DNA from: JAJVHZ01 sp041395385
GTDB taxonomy: Bacteria > Pseudomonadota > Gammaproteobacteria > JAJPIJ01
Length of the DNA: 64,000 nt
Direction: 5' to 3'
Assembly (NCBI GenBank): GCA_041395385.1
Contig: JAWLAN010000020.1
Span: forward strand, 39,383-103,382
Every line of letters starts with the position of its first letter. Position 1 is the first letter of the stretch. This document shows, one piece after another, positions 33,694 through 42,193 of this stretch. The translations under genes were made by a program, and so were the position numbers. The notes beneath the pieces were generated by a model. That model was not told where the DNA came from, did not search any database, and saw only the letters and a list, made by a program, of their open reading frames with translations.

Positions 33694-34485
33694 ATGGCTG
33701 ATGAACCGGTATTGACGCAGAGGCGGCGACGCGGCATCTACCTGCTGCCCAATCTCTTTACCACCGCGGCCATGTTCGCGGGCTTCTACGGTATCGTGGC
33801 GGCAATCAACGACAGGTTCGAAACGGCCGCCGTGTCGATCTTCGCCGCCATGGTGCTGGACGGTGTCGACGGGCGCATCGCCCGCCTCACCAACACCCAG
33901 AGCGCCTTCGGCGCCGAGTACGACAGCCTTTCGGACATGGTGTCCTTCGGTCTTGCTCCGGCGTTGATCTCCTACCTGTGGGCGCTGCACTCCTTCGGCA
34001 AGACCGGCTGGGTCGTCGCCTTTCTGTTCGCGACCATGGCGGCGCTGCGCCTCGCGCGGTTCAATACGCAGGTCGGCAAGGCGGAAAAGCGCTACTTCCA
34101 GGGTCTGCCCAGCCCGTCAGCCGCGGCACTGGTGGCGGGGATCGTGTGGGTGGGCACGGAGGGCGGCCTGCGCGATTCGGCGGCCATGGCGACGCTCACC
34201 ATGGCCGTGACGGCGGCTGCGGGGCTGTTGATGGTCAGCAACATCCGTTATTACAGCTTCAAGGAGCTGGATTTGCAGGGGCGCGTGCCGTTCTTCATCA
34301 TGCTGGTAATCGTGCTGGCGTTCGTCTTCATTTCGATCAATCCGCCGCTGCACATCTTCATGGGATTCCTGGTCTATGCGGCGTCCGGCCCTGTCCTGAC
34401 CCTGCTGTTCATGCGCAAGCGGCGCGCCGCGCGCCGGGCACAGGGCGCCGGCGACCCCCCGGCTGCGCCGCCTCCGGTGGCCTGA
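33694..34485 (+). CDS. pssA: CDP-diacylglycerol-serine O-phosphatidyltransferase
   Basis: A 263-residue membrane enzyme of the CDP-alcohol phosphatidyltransferase family making phosphatidylserine, the precursor of phosphatidylethanolamine. The catalytic signature DG-x2-AR-x8-G-x3-D-x3-D is complete (DGVDGRIAR, then GAEYDSLSD). About seven membrane segments follow, with SNIRYYSFKELDL, typical of the Bacillus-type PssA. The ATG at 33694 after GGGGGT is preferred to an in-frame upstream start. The C-terminal 20 residues are Arg- then Pro/Ala-rich. Its position after ilvC is common in proteobacteria. Confidence 0.94.
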   Translation: MADEPVLTQRRRRGIYLLPNLFTTAAMFAGFYGIVAAINDRFETAAVSIFAAMVLDGVDGRIARLTNTQSAFGAEYDSLSDMVSFGLAPALISYLWALHSFGKTGWVVAFLFATMAALRLARFNTQVGKAEKRYFQGLPSPSAAALVAGIVWVGTEGGLRDSAAMATLTMAVTAAAGLLMVSNIRYYSFKELDLQGRVPFFIMLVIVLAFVFISINPPLHIFMGFLVYAASGPVLTLLFMRKRRAARRAQGAGDPPAAPPPVA

Positions 34486-34496
34486 CCCGCCTGCCT

Positions 34497-34949
34497 TCAG
34501 GCGGCGATCAGATCGCACTCATCGGCGCATCTCTCGCACGCATCCGCACAGGCCTTGCAGACCTCGTGTTTCGCGGCGTGCTTGTCGCACTCCGTCCTGC
34601 AGTCCTTGCAGACCTGGATGGCGGCCTTCGCGAAGGCGGGCAGGTGGGTGGAATCGATGTTGCCCAGATCCACCAGCACCCTGCAGGCCGCCTGCACTTC
34701 GTTCACGGTCTGCGCGCATTTCGCCAGTTCCGTGTCGCCCTCGGCGAACATCTTCAGGCAGTGATTGAGGCACACCTGCGCGGTGTTCGCGCACTCGCTC
34801 GCCGCCATCACCAGCAGGTGATGCTTGGACATGGCCGCCATGTTGTGGCCGGCGTGCGCGCCGTTATCCGTCGTCTCCGCGCCGGCCACGGCGCGCTGGG
34901 CGGCCAGGGTGAGGGCGGTGCCGGCAATCAACAAATCGCGTCGGTGCAT
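34497..34949 (-). CDS. Exported four-helix copper-storage protein, Csp1-like (DUF326)
   Basis: A 150-residue protein with a signal peptide of RR type (MHRRDLLIAGTALTLAA, cut near AVAGA). The mature part is a predicted four-helix bundle holding 13 cysteines, mostly as C-x2-C or C-x3-C along helix faces (VCLNHC, VCKDCRTEC, VCKACADACERCADEC). Thirteen cysteines is the number in Methylosinus Csp1, which stores Cu(I) in its core. A His/Met-rich stretch follows the signal (HAGHNMAAMSKHH). It converges on pssA with an 11-base gap and is divergent from leuA. A role in periplasmic copper storage is inferred from the family. Confidence 0.88.
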   Translation of the reverse strand: MHRRDLLIAGTALTLAAQRAVAGAETTDNGAHAGHNMAAMSKHHLLVMAASECANTAQVCLNHCLKMFAEGDTELAKCAQTVNEVQAACRVLVDLGNIDSTHLPAFAKAAIQVCKDCRTECDKHAAKHEVCKACADACERCADECDLIAA

Positions 34950-35006
34950 GGGTTTCTCCTATGGGGTTCATAGAAACAAATGGGCCCGCGACGGGCGGCC
35001 AACGCA

Positions 35007-35035
35007 TTGTAAAAGCAAATACCTGACGCTATATT
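35007..35035 (+). promoter_or_regulatory. Sigma-70 promoter of leuL-leuA
   Basis: TTGTAA (35007-35012), 17 bases, TATATT (35030-35035). This is the best consensus promoter I see in the window. Transcription would start near 35042, leaving about 230 bases of leader before leuA. Confidence 0.8.
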
Positions 35036-35070
35036 GCCCTTAATCGTACAGTCTCAGCCCACATCACTCC

Positions 35071-35172
35071 ATGACCATCACGCGCGATGACGGTAAACAG
35101 GCACGGGCGTCTGCCGCCCGGGTCTCGTCGCGCCCGCGGCCCGGCCTGGTCGCGCTGCTGCTCCTGCCCTGA
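35071..35172 (+). CDS. leuL: Leucine leader peptide (leuA attenuator)
   Basis: A 33-codon open frame from ATG 35071 to TGA 35172 that starts about 29 bases after the predicted transcription start. The peptide ends GLVALLLLP, so five of its last eight residues are leucine and another is valine. That is the form of an amino-acid attenuation leader: stalling at leucine codons when leucyl-tRNA is scarce would change RNA folding before leuA. A hairpin spans its stop codon. I could not settle the terminator/antiterminator pair, and the ribosome binding site is weak. Confidence 0.72.
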   Translation: MTITRDDGKQARASAARVSSRPRPGLVALLLLP

Positions 35173-35275
35173 CGGGCACATACCACCACACCACCCCGGC
35201 GGGGGCAAACGCGAAAACCCAGGAGACCCGATACCGACGAACCGGTAGCATAGTGCTGCCGGCGGAGAGCATCCC

Positions 35276-36823
35276 ATGAAGGACAGACTGATCATTTTCG
35301 ATACGACGCTGCGGGATGGCGAACAGAGCCCCGGGGCGTCAATGACCCAGGACGAGAAGATTCGCATCGCGCGGGCGCTGGAGCGGCTGAGGGTCGACGT
35401 CATCGAGGCCGGCTTCCCGATCGCGAGCCCGGGCGACTTCGAGGCCGTCAAGGCGGTTGCCGGTGCCATCACGGAGAGCACCGTGTGCGGCCTGGCGCGC
35501 GCCCTGGACAAGGACATCGACCGCGCCGCCGAGGCGCTGAAACCGGCCAAGCGCGCACGCATACACACCTTCATCGCAACCTCGCCCATACACATGGCGA
35601 AGAAGCTGAAGATGACCCCGGATCAGGTCGTCGAGCAGGCGATCCACGCGGTCAAACGCGCCCGACGGTACACCGACGACGTCGAGTTCTCCGCCGAGGA
35701 CGCAGTGCGCTCGGAGATCGACTTCCTCTGCCGCGTCTTCGAGGCGGCCATCGACGCGGGGGCGCGGACGATCAACGTTCCGGATACCGTCGGCTACAGC
35801 GTCCCGTCGGTGTGGTACGAGCGCATCCATACGCTCATCTCGCGTGTGCCGAATGCCGACAAGGTCGTGTGGTCTACCCACTGCCACAACGATCTCGGCA
35901 TGGCGGTGGCCAATTCGCTGGCCGCGGTGCAGGCGGGCGTGCGCCAGGTGGAGTGCACCATCAACGGCCTGGGCGAGCGTGCCGGCAACGCGTCGCTGGA
36001 GGAGATCGTGATGGCGGTGAAGACCCGTCGCGACGTCTTCGGCGTGACCTGCGAGATCGACACCACGCAGATCGTGCCGACCTCGAAGCTGGTGTCCACG
36101 ATCACCGGCTATCCGGTGCAGCCCAACAAGGCCATCGTCGGCGCCAACGCATTCGCGCACGAGTCCGGCATACACCAGGACGGCGTGCTGAAGCACCGCG
36201 AGACCTATGAGATCATGCGCGCCGAGGACGTGGGCTGGAACGCCAACCGCATGGTGCTCGGCAAGCATTCCGGAAGGAATGCCTTCCGGGCACGGCTCGC
36301 CGAACTGGGAATCGAGTTCAAGCGCGAGGAGGATCTGAACGAGGCCTTCGTGCGCTTCAAGGAATTGGCCGACAAGAAGCACGACATCTACGACGAGGAT
36401 CTGCAGGCCCTGGTCACCGAGACCAACCTTGCCGCCACGCACGAGCGGGTGAAACTGATCTCGCTGAAGGTGCAGTCGGAGACTGGCGAGACGCCGAAGG
36501 CGGACATCACCCTGTCGGTGGACGGCGGCGAGCGCGAGGGCGCGGCCACGGGCGGCGGACCCGTGGACGCGACCTTCCGCGCCATCGAGCAGATCGTGCA
36601 TAGCGGCTGCAACCTGCAGCTGTTCTCGGTGAACAATATCACCACCGGGACGGACGCTCAGGGCGAGGTCACGGTGCGCCTCGACAAGGGCGGCCGCATC
36701 GCCAACGGCCAGGGTGCGGACACCGACATCCTGGTCGCCTCGGCGAAGGCGTACATCAATGCGCTGAACAAGTTGAGCGTGACGACGGAGCGGGCACACC
36801 CGCAGGTCGCCGATCACATTTGA
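35276..36823 (+). CDS. leuA: 2-isopropylmalate synthase LeuA
   Basis: A 515-residue enzyme condensing 2-oxoisovalerate with acetyl-CoA, the first leucine-specific step. It has the metal-site motif FDTTLRDGEQSPGASM, the second signature STHCHNDLGMAVAN, and the C-terminal LeuA dimer domain that binds leucine for feedback inhibition. The start follows GGCGGAGAG. It sits behind its own promoter and leucine-rich leader, so both attenuation and feedback control are likely. The upstream ilvBNC genes feed it substrate. Confidence 0.98.
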   Translation: MKDRLIIFDTTLRDGEQSPGASMTQDEKIRIARALERLRVDVIEAGFPIASPGDFEAVKAVAGAITESTVCGLARALDKDIDRAAEALKPAKRARIHTFIATSPIHMAKKLKMTPDQVVEQAIHAVKRARRYTDDVEFSAEDAVRSEIDFLCRVFEAAIDAGARTINVPDTVGYSVPSVWYERIHTLISRVPNADKVVWSTHCHNDLGMAVANSLAAVQAGVRQVECTINGLGERAGNASLEEIVMAVKTRRDVFGVTCEIDTTQIVPTSKLVSTITGYPVQPNKAIVGANAFAHESGIHQDGVLKHRETYEIMRAEDVGWNANRMVLGKHSGRNAFRARLAELGIEFKREEDLNEAFVRFKELADKKHDIYDEDLQALVTETNLAATHERVKLISLKVQSETGETPKADITLSVDGGEREGAATGGGPVDATFRAIEQIVHSGCNLQLFSVNNITTGTDAQGEVTVRLDKGGRIANGQGADTDILVASAKAYINALNKLSVTTERAHPQVADHI

Positions 36824-36888
36824 TGCCGGCGCGCACGGCGGACTTCGGCCAGGCAGCGCCGGCGGGCAGGTATTGCGGAGACTGAGGG

Positions 36889-37659
36889 ATGGACGCGCGT
36901 CACAAGAAGTACCTGACGGAGATGGGCATAGAGGTGTGGGAGCGCCGCGGCCTCGCGACGCTCCCTGCCGCCGCGCCGGGCATCGAACCGGTCGCCGAGG
37001 CGCGCGTACCTCGGCGCGGGGGTCCCGCGCCGTCGGAGATGACGGAGATGGAGGCGGCAAGCGGCGCCGGCGGCATCGAGCACTCCCGCCGCGTGGCGGC
37101 CATGAACTGGGAGGACCTCGCCCGCGCGGTGCGGACCTGCACCCGCTGCGCGCTGCACGAAACCCGCACCCAGACGGTGTTCGGCGTGGGCAACCGCGAG
37201 GCCGAGTGGCTGGTGATCGGAGAGGCCCCGGGCGCGGAGGAGGACAGGCAGGGCGAACCTTTCGTCGGACGGGCGGGACAGTTGCTGAATTCGATGCTGC
37301 TGGCGATCGGTCTGAGTCGCGAGCAGGTCTACATCGCGAATATTCTAAAGTGCCGGCCGCCCAACAACCGGGACCCGAGACCGGAGGAGGAGAGGGCCTG
37401 CCGGGACTACCTCGAGCGGCAGATTCGACTCATCCGGCCGAAGATCATCCTTGCAGTCGGGCGGATCGCCGCCCAGAATCTCATGAAGGTCGACACGCCG
37501 ATAGGCAAGATGCGCGGACGCACGTACATTTATCAGGACACCGGCATCCCGGTCGTGATTACGTATCACCCCGCCTATCTGCTGCGCTCTCCACTGGAAA
37601 AGCGCAAGGCGTGGCAGGACCTGCTCTACGCCAAACGGGTTTTCGCCGGCCTCGCATGA
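36889..37659 (+). CDS. Family 4 uracil-DNA glycosylase
   Basis: A 256-residue Fe-S uracil-DNA glycosylase (Udg4/UdgA type). After a 75-residue variable N-terminus come the paired cysteines CTRC, the catalytic-site motif GEAPGAEED, the further cluster cysteines (LKCRPP and ACRDY) and the C-terminal HPAYLLRSP loop. It removes uracil from DNA to start base-excision repair. The long N-terminal region resembles the extended proteins sometimes labelled DNA-polymerase-like in older annotation. The stop overlaps the rimI start (ATGA). Confidence 0.95.
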   Translation: MDARHKKYLTEMGIEVWERRGLATLPAAAPGIEPVAEARVPRRGGPAPSEMTEMEAASGAGGIEHSRRVAAMNWEDLARAVRTCTRCALHETRTQTVFGVGNREAEWLVIGEAPGAEEDRQGEPFVGRAGQLLNSMLLAIGLSREQVYIANILKCRPPNNRDPRPEEERACRDYLERQIRLIRPKIILAVGRIAAQNLMKVDTPIGKMRGRTYIYQDTGIPVVITYHPAYLLRSPLEKRKAWQDLLYAKRVFAGLA

Positions 37660-38129
37660 GCGCGGTCGTAAGACTGCCGGAGTTCCAGCTTCGCCCGATG
37701 AGCGAGGCGGACCTGCCGGAGATCATGCTAATCGAGGAGGCGGCCTACGAGTTTCCCTGGAGCCAGGGGATTTTCCACGACTGCCTGCGCGTCGGCTACC
37801 CCTGCTGGGTCCTCGAGGGAGACGGGCGCATCGATGGCTACGGCGTCATGATGATAGGCGCCGGCGAGGCGCACATTCTCAACATCTGTGTTCGCGGATC
37901 GGAGCGGGGCAAGGGTCACGGTCGGGCGATCCTGCGCCATCTGCTGACCGAGGCGCTGCTCCACAACGCCAGTTCCGCCTACCTGGAGGTCAGGCCGTCC
38001 AATCACGGGGCCATTCGCCTCTATCAGCTCGCCGGCTTCGCGGAGGTGGGTTATCGCCGGAACTACTATCCGGCCCGCGTCGGCCGTGAGGATGCCCTGA
38101 TACTCGCGCGGTCGATCAGCTCGGGGTGA
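37656..38129 (+). CDS. rimI: Ribosomal-protein-alanine N-acetyltransferase RimI
   Basis: A 157-residue GNAT acetyltransferase. The acetyl-CoA loop is RGSERGKGHGRAIL and the C-terminal motif LEVRPSNHGAIRLYQLAGFAEVGYRRNYYP is characteristic of RimI, which acetylates the N-terminus of ribosomal protein S18. It is translationally coupled to the glycosylase gene; a udg4-rimI pair is frequent in gammaproteobacteria. Confidence 0.94.
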   Translation: MSAVVRLPEFQLRPMSEADLPEIMLIEEAAYEFPWSQGIFHDCLRVGYPCWVLEGDGRIDGYGVMMIGAGEAHILNICVRGSERGKGHGRAILRHLLTEALLHNASSAYLEVRPSNHGAIRLYQLAGFAEVGYRRNYYPARVGREDALILARSISSG

Positions 38130-38310
38130 AAGGACCACTGGCGCTTCGCGTTTTCACCCCGCCCGTTACCCGGCCCGCGGCGACGGCGTGCGGCGAACGG
38201 GCAGCAGCTGCCCGAGCGTCCACGACGATCGTGGAGCCGAGTTGCCGATTCTGTGCGCCCCGGCCGCTGTGCCGGGCCTATTCGGCGCGCGCGTAGGTTA
38301 TGATTTCGCG

Positions 38311-39213
38311 ATGCCCTTCCCTGCACTCGAAGCCTTCGTCGGCAATACGCCCCTCGTACGCCTGCAACGCCTTCCCGCGGAGTTCGGCGTGCACGCCAGC
38401 AATTCAGTGCTGGCCAAACTGGAGGGCAACAACCCGGCCGGCTCGGTCAAGGATCGGCCCGCGCTGTCGATGATCCGGCGCGCGCAGGAGCGTGGAGACA
38501 TCAAGCCCGGCGACACGCTCATCGAGGCCACCAGCGGCAACACCGGCATCGCGCTGGCGATGGCGGCCGCGATCATGGGCTATCGCATGGTGCTCATCAT
38601 GCCGGAGCACCTCTCCGTGGAGCGGCGCCAGTCCATGCGCGCCTTCGGGGCCGAGCTGATCCTGACGCCCGAGAAGGGCAGCATGGAGGCGGCGCGCGAC
38701 CTCTCGGAGAAGATGCGCGACGAAGGCAAGGGCATCATCCTCGACCAGTTCGCGAATCCGGACAATCCGCGCGCGCACTACGAGGGCACCGGCCCGGAGA
38801 TCTGGCGCGACACGCAGGGCCGAGTGACGCATTTCGTCTCCTCGATGGGAACCACCGGGACCATCATGGGGGTGTCGCGATTCCTGAAGGAGAAGAACCC
38901 GGCCGTGCAGATCGTCGGCTGCCACCCCGCAGAGGGTTCGCAGATACCCGGGATCCGCAAATGGCCCGAGGCCTATCTGCCAAAGATATTCGATCGCACG
39001 CGCGTGGATCGGGTCGAGGAGGTAAGCCAGGCCGAGGCGGAGGACATGACCCGGCGCCTGGCGCGCGACGAGGGGATCTTCGCCGGGATCTCCTCCGGCG
39101 GCGCGACGGCGGTGGCGCTGCGCGTTGCGCGCGAGGTTCGCGACGCGGTCATCGTGACGATCATCTGCGACCGCGGCGATCGCTATCTTTCCACGGGTGT
39201 ATTTCCAGCCTGA
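38311..39213 (+). CDS. cysM: Cysteine synthase B CysM
   Basis: A 300-residue PLP enzyme making cysteine from O-acetylserine with sulfide or thiosulfate. The PLP lysine is in NNPAGSVKDRPA (Lys about 47), with the phosphate and substrate loops ATSGNTGIALA and SMGTTGTIMG. The stretch around GCHPAEGSQIPGIRKWPEAYLPKIFD and the length are typical of CysM rather than CysK. The ATG at 38311 matches the family start; upstream open frame to 38188 is not conserved. The next gene begins 17 bases later. Confidence 0.96.
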   Translation: MPFPALEAFVGNTPLVRLQRLPAEFGVHASNSVLAKLEGNNPAGSVKDRPALSMIRRAQERGDIKPGDTLIEATSGNTGIALAMAAAIMGYRMVLIMPEHLSVERRQSMRAFGAELILTPEKGSMEAARDLSEKMRDEGKGIILDQFANPDNPRAHYEGTGPEIWRDTQGRVTHFVSSMGTTGTIMGVSRFLKEKNPAVQIVGCHPAEGSQIPGIRKWPEAYLPKIFDRTRVDRVEEVSQAEAEDMTRRLARDEGIFAGISSGGATAVALRVAREVRDAVIVTIICDRGDRYLSTGVFPA

Positions 39214-39230
39214 CGATCTCCCTTCGGGCC

Positions 39231-41333
39231 ATGTCGACGCGCACGGCGGCGATGTTCGTATTGCTGTACGGCATCTCGGCGGCGGCCATCGGCGCGGAAG
39301 CCAGGATACAGCTGGGCAGGATCGAGCTCCCCGGCGGTGCGGCCAGCGAGGTCAGCGCGCACATTCGGTGGGACGGCACCGATCGCATGCAGCTTACGCT
39401 GAGCCTCGGGGAGGCCCGCGCCGGCGACAGGCGGCTGCGCGATCTGCGCGTCGCCTGCGAACAGGCCCGGTGGACGGAGGTGGAGCTGAGCTGCACCGGC
39501 GGCAGCCTGAGCCTCGCCGGGGAGGTGCCACAGACGGTAATCCATGGCATCGACGTACGTTACCGCACCGCCGACGGTGAGCTGCGCATCGAATCCCGCG
39601 CGGCGCGGATTGGCGGTGGTACGGCCGATATCAGCATTTCCGGCGTGGCCGGCCGCTGGCGCGGCCATGTGCGGACACGCGCGACGGACCTCGCGACGCT
39701 CAAGCCGTTGCTGGACCATTTGAAGTTGGTGCCCGAGGGCTATGCGGATTTCGCCGGCAAGGTCGACGTGCGCGGTGAGTTCGAGGCCGCCGCCGGGCGC
39801 GTCGTGAGCGCCGGCATCCTGGTCGATGGGAAGGCCCTGAGCTTCGCCGGCCGCCACATCGCCGAGAACGCCGAGCTGCATCTGGAGTCCCAGCTCGCGC
39901 ACCGGGGCAGGGCCGCGGTGGTGACGGGGAGCGCCGAGCTGCGTTCCGGGGCGGTCTACATCGAGCCCGGGTGGAGCACGGGCGGGTACACGCCGGGGAT
40001 CACCCTGGAGGCCACGGGCGAGCCGGTCACCGCGCGTTGGGCACTGCGCCATGACGATCAGTCCGGCATCCTGCAGATCGATGAGTTCGAACTCGCGCAG
40101 CCGGGCGTAGCCATCCTCGCCATGCATGGTGGCATCGCCGTCGCTCCGGATACGCCGTCACCGGAATTGCATCTTCGCCTCAACCGGGCGGACATGCGCC
40201 AGCTCTACGAACGGCACGTCAAGTCACACTGCGCGCATGTCCCGGCTCTCTGCGGCATGGAATTCGAGGGCGGGGTCGATCTCGCCGTGAGCTGGGGCGG
40301 CGAGGGCATCACCGACATGGATCTGCGGTTTCACGACGTTTATGCGGACGACGATCGCCAGCGATTCCGGATCGCCGCCCTGAGGGGCGGTCTAGTGCTC
40401 ACGAGCGGCGAAGGGGCGATCGCCTCGACCCTGAGTTGGGCGCGCGCCGGCTGGCAGCGTCTGGATCTCGGTCCTGGCAGCGTCGGCATGAGCTCCTCGC
40501 ACCGCTCGATAAAGATCACCCATTGGAGCGATGTGGAGATCCTCGGCGGCACCTTCAAGGTCGACAGGTTGGAGATCGCCGACGTCGGCACGGGCAATTT
40601 TGGTGTCGATATCGAGGGTGTGCTCACCCCGATACCGATGCAGGAATTCTCCCAGGCCATGGGCTGGCCGATCATGAACGGCACCCTCTCCGGCGTCATC
40701 CCGGGGCTGAAATACCGTCGCGGACTGCTCACGCTGGAGGGCGACCTCCTGGTGCGGGTCTTCGACGGCAGTGTCGTCGTGCGCGGCTTGAGGATCGAGG
40801 ACCCGTTCGGCCAGTCCCCGGTGCTCATGACGGACATGGACGTGAAGAACATCGACCTGGAACAGCTCACCGGCGCGTTCTCGTTCGGCAAGATCGAGGG
40901 CACGCTCGAGGGAGAAGTGCGGGGGCTGCGACTCGAGGACTGGCAGCCGACCGCCTTCGACGGTTACCTGCAGAATCCGGCCGACGACGACAGGCGTCAT
41001 CGCATCAGTCAGAAGGCCGTCGACAACCTGAGTGCAATCGGCGGCGGTGGCATCGGCGGCGCCCTGTCGCGCGGTTTCCTGAGCATCTTCAAGGAATACT
41101 CCTACGACCGACTGGGCCTGCACTGCCGGCTGAGCGACGGAGTCTGCGCCATGAAGGGCGTTGCGCCGGCGGAGAACGGCTTTTACATTGTCACGCGCGG
41201 CGGGCTGCTGCCGCCGTGGATAGACGTGAAGGGCTCGGGCAACATGCTCGGCGACGGCCGTTACGGGGTGGCATGGAGCGACATACTTCTGGGATTTAAA
41301 CGCATCAACAGCGGTCAAATGCGACTGCAGTAG
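39231..41333 (+). CDS. ydbH: YdbH-like AsmA-type envelope protein
   Basis: A 700-residue exported protein with a short signal (AAMFVLLYGISAAAIGAEA) and a long, repetitive beta-strand body, ending in the YdbH (PF11739-like) domain with GTLSGVIPGLKYRRGLLTLEG, RIEDPFGQSPVLMTDMDV and GTLEGEVRGLRLEDWQP. YdbH, with TamB and YhdP, carries phospholipids from inner to outer membrane through a hydrophobic groove. It is 17 bases after cysM and followed by a DUF1318 gene, matching the ydbH-ynbE-ydbL set of E. coli. The signal region is shorter than an AsmA membrane anchor. Confidence 0.85.
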   Translation: MSTRTAAMFVLLYGISAAAIGAEARIQLGRIELPGGAASEVSAHIRWDGTDRMQLTLSLGEARAGDRRLRDLRVACEQARWTEVELSCTGGSLSLAGEVPQTVIHGIDVRYRTADGELRIESRAARIGGGTADISISGVAGRWRGHVRTRATDLATLKPLLDHLKLVPEGYADFAGKVDVRGEFEAAAGRVVSAGILVDGKALSFAGRHIAENAELHLESQLAHRGRAAVVTGSAELRSGAVYIEPGWSTGGYTPGITLEATGEPVTARWALRHDDQSGILQIDEFELAQPGVAILAMHGGIAVAPDTPSPELHLRLNRADMRQLYERHVKSHCAHVPALCGMEFEGGVDLAVSWGGEGITDMDLRFHDVYADDDRQRFRIAALRGGLVLTSGEGAIASTLSWARAGWQRLDLGPGSVGMSSSHRSIKITHWSDVEILGGTFKVDRLEIADVGTGNFGVDIEGVLTPIPMQEFSQAMGWPIMNGTLSGVIPGLKYRRGLLTLEGDLLVRVFDGSVVVRGLRIEDPFGQSPVLMTDMDVKNIDLEQLTGAFSFGKIEGTLEGEVRGLRLEDWQPTAFDGYLQNPADDDRRHRISQKAVDNLSAIGGGGIGGALSRGFLSIFKEYSYDRLGLHCRLSDGVCAMKGVAPAENGFYIVTRGGLLPPWIDVKGSGNMLGDGRYGVAWSDILLGFKRINSGQMRLQ

Positions 41334-41416
41334 CCAGGGCGCGGGCGGGTTAAGCGAACATTCAGTCGGCCGGCAGGGCCGGAACGAAATACACACGTAG
41401 CGGAGGTCGCGTGCAG

Positions 41417-42043
41417 ATGAAAACACTCTTGCGTGGTGCGGTGCTGGTACTGGGCGGGTTTCTGTATGCCTGCGTGACCGTGAACGTCTATTTCCCCGCG
41501 GCTGCCGTCGAGCAGGCCGCCGATCGCATCGTCAAGGAGGTCTATGGGGAGAAGGTCAAGCAGATGCAGGATAACGGCAAGACTCCCGAGGCCGTGCCAG
41601 CCGACGGCAACGAGCAGTCCGGCACCCTCCTGCCGATGTCGGCGGTGGCCTACGTGCTGGAGGCATTGGTGCCGCCGGCGCACGCGCAGCAGCCCGATAT
41701 CAACATCGACTCCCCGGCGATCAACACGCTCAAGGCGAGCATGCAGGCCCGCCACGCCAAGCTGGTCCCGTTCTACAACGCCGGGGCGATAGGCCTGGCG
41801 TCCACCGGGTTGCTGGTGGTTCGCGATGCCAAGGCGGTCTCTCTGAAGGACCGCAGCGCCGTGCAGGCGCTCGTGGCCGAGGAGAACAAGGATCGCAATG
41901 CGTTGTACGGCGAGATAGCGGCAGAGAACGGACATCCGGAGTGGGAACCCCAGATCCGGGCGATCTTCGACAAGCGCTGGGTGGCGAACGCGCCGTCGGG
42001 CTGGTGGTTCCAGAACGCCGACGGTCGATGGGTTCAGAAGTAG
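41417..42043 (+). CDS. DUF1318 lipoprotein, apparent YnbE-YdbL fusion
   Basis: A 208-residue lipoprotein. The lipobox FLYAC is followed by VTVNVYFPAAAVEQAADRI, a short beta-strand and helix like a small YnbE-type lipoprotein. Near residues 75-92 a hydrophobic stretch ends PPAHAQ, which looks like a leftover signal-peptidase site. The rest is a DUF1318/YdbL domain (VQALVAEENKDRNALYGEIAAENG, GWWFQNADGRWVQK). In E. coli YnbE forms the outer-membrane partner of YdbH and YdbL assists. GGAGG precedes both the ATG (10 bases) and a GTG at 41411 (4 bases). Confidence 0.83.
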   Translation: MKTLLRGAVLVLGGFLYACVTVNVYFPAAAVEQAADRIVKEVYGEKVKQMQDNGKTPEAVPADGNEQSGTLLPMSAVAYVLEALVPPAHAQQPDINIDSPAINTLKASMQARHAKLVPFYNAGAIGLASTGLLVVRDAKAVSLKDRSAVQALVAEENKDRNALYGEIAAENGHPEWEPQIRAIFDKRWVANAPSGWWFQNADGRWVQK

Positions 42044-42193
42044 CGAGCGGTACAAAGCGCCCCGCAAGCGGCCCGGCCTGATGCCGGGCCGGTGCCGGCG
42101 GCGATCGGGTTCCCTGACCGGTCGCCCCCGCGATCCGGCGCGGGGCGAGCGCGCGACAACCGTCGGCGCGGCGGATCGCGTAGAATTCCGCGC

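Larger units (their letters stand above)
34950..35275. other. Divergent region between csp-like gene and leuA
   Basis: This 326-base region is not empty. It holds a good promoter reading toward leuA (35007-35035), a 33-codon leucine-rich leader open frame (35071-35172), a small hairpin over the leader stop (TGCCC-TGAC-GGGCA, 35165-35178), and an 8-base long-range complementarity between CGGGTCTC (35119-35126) and GAGACCCG (35223-35230). Confidence 0.6.
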
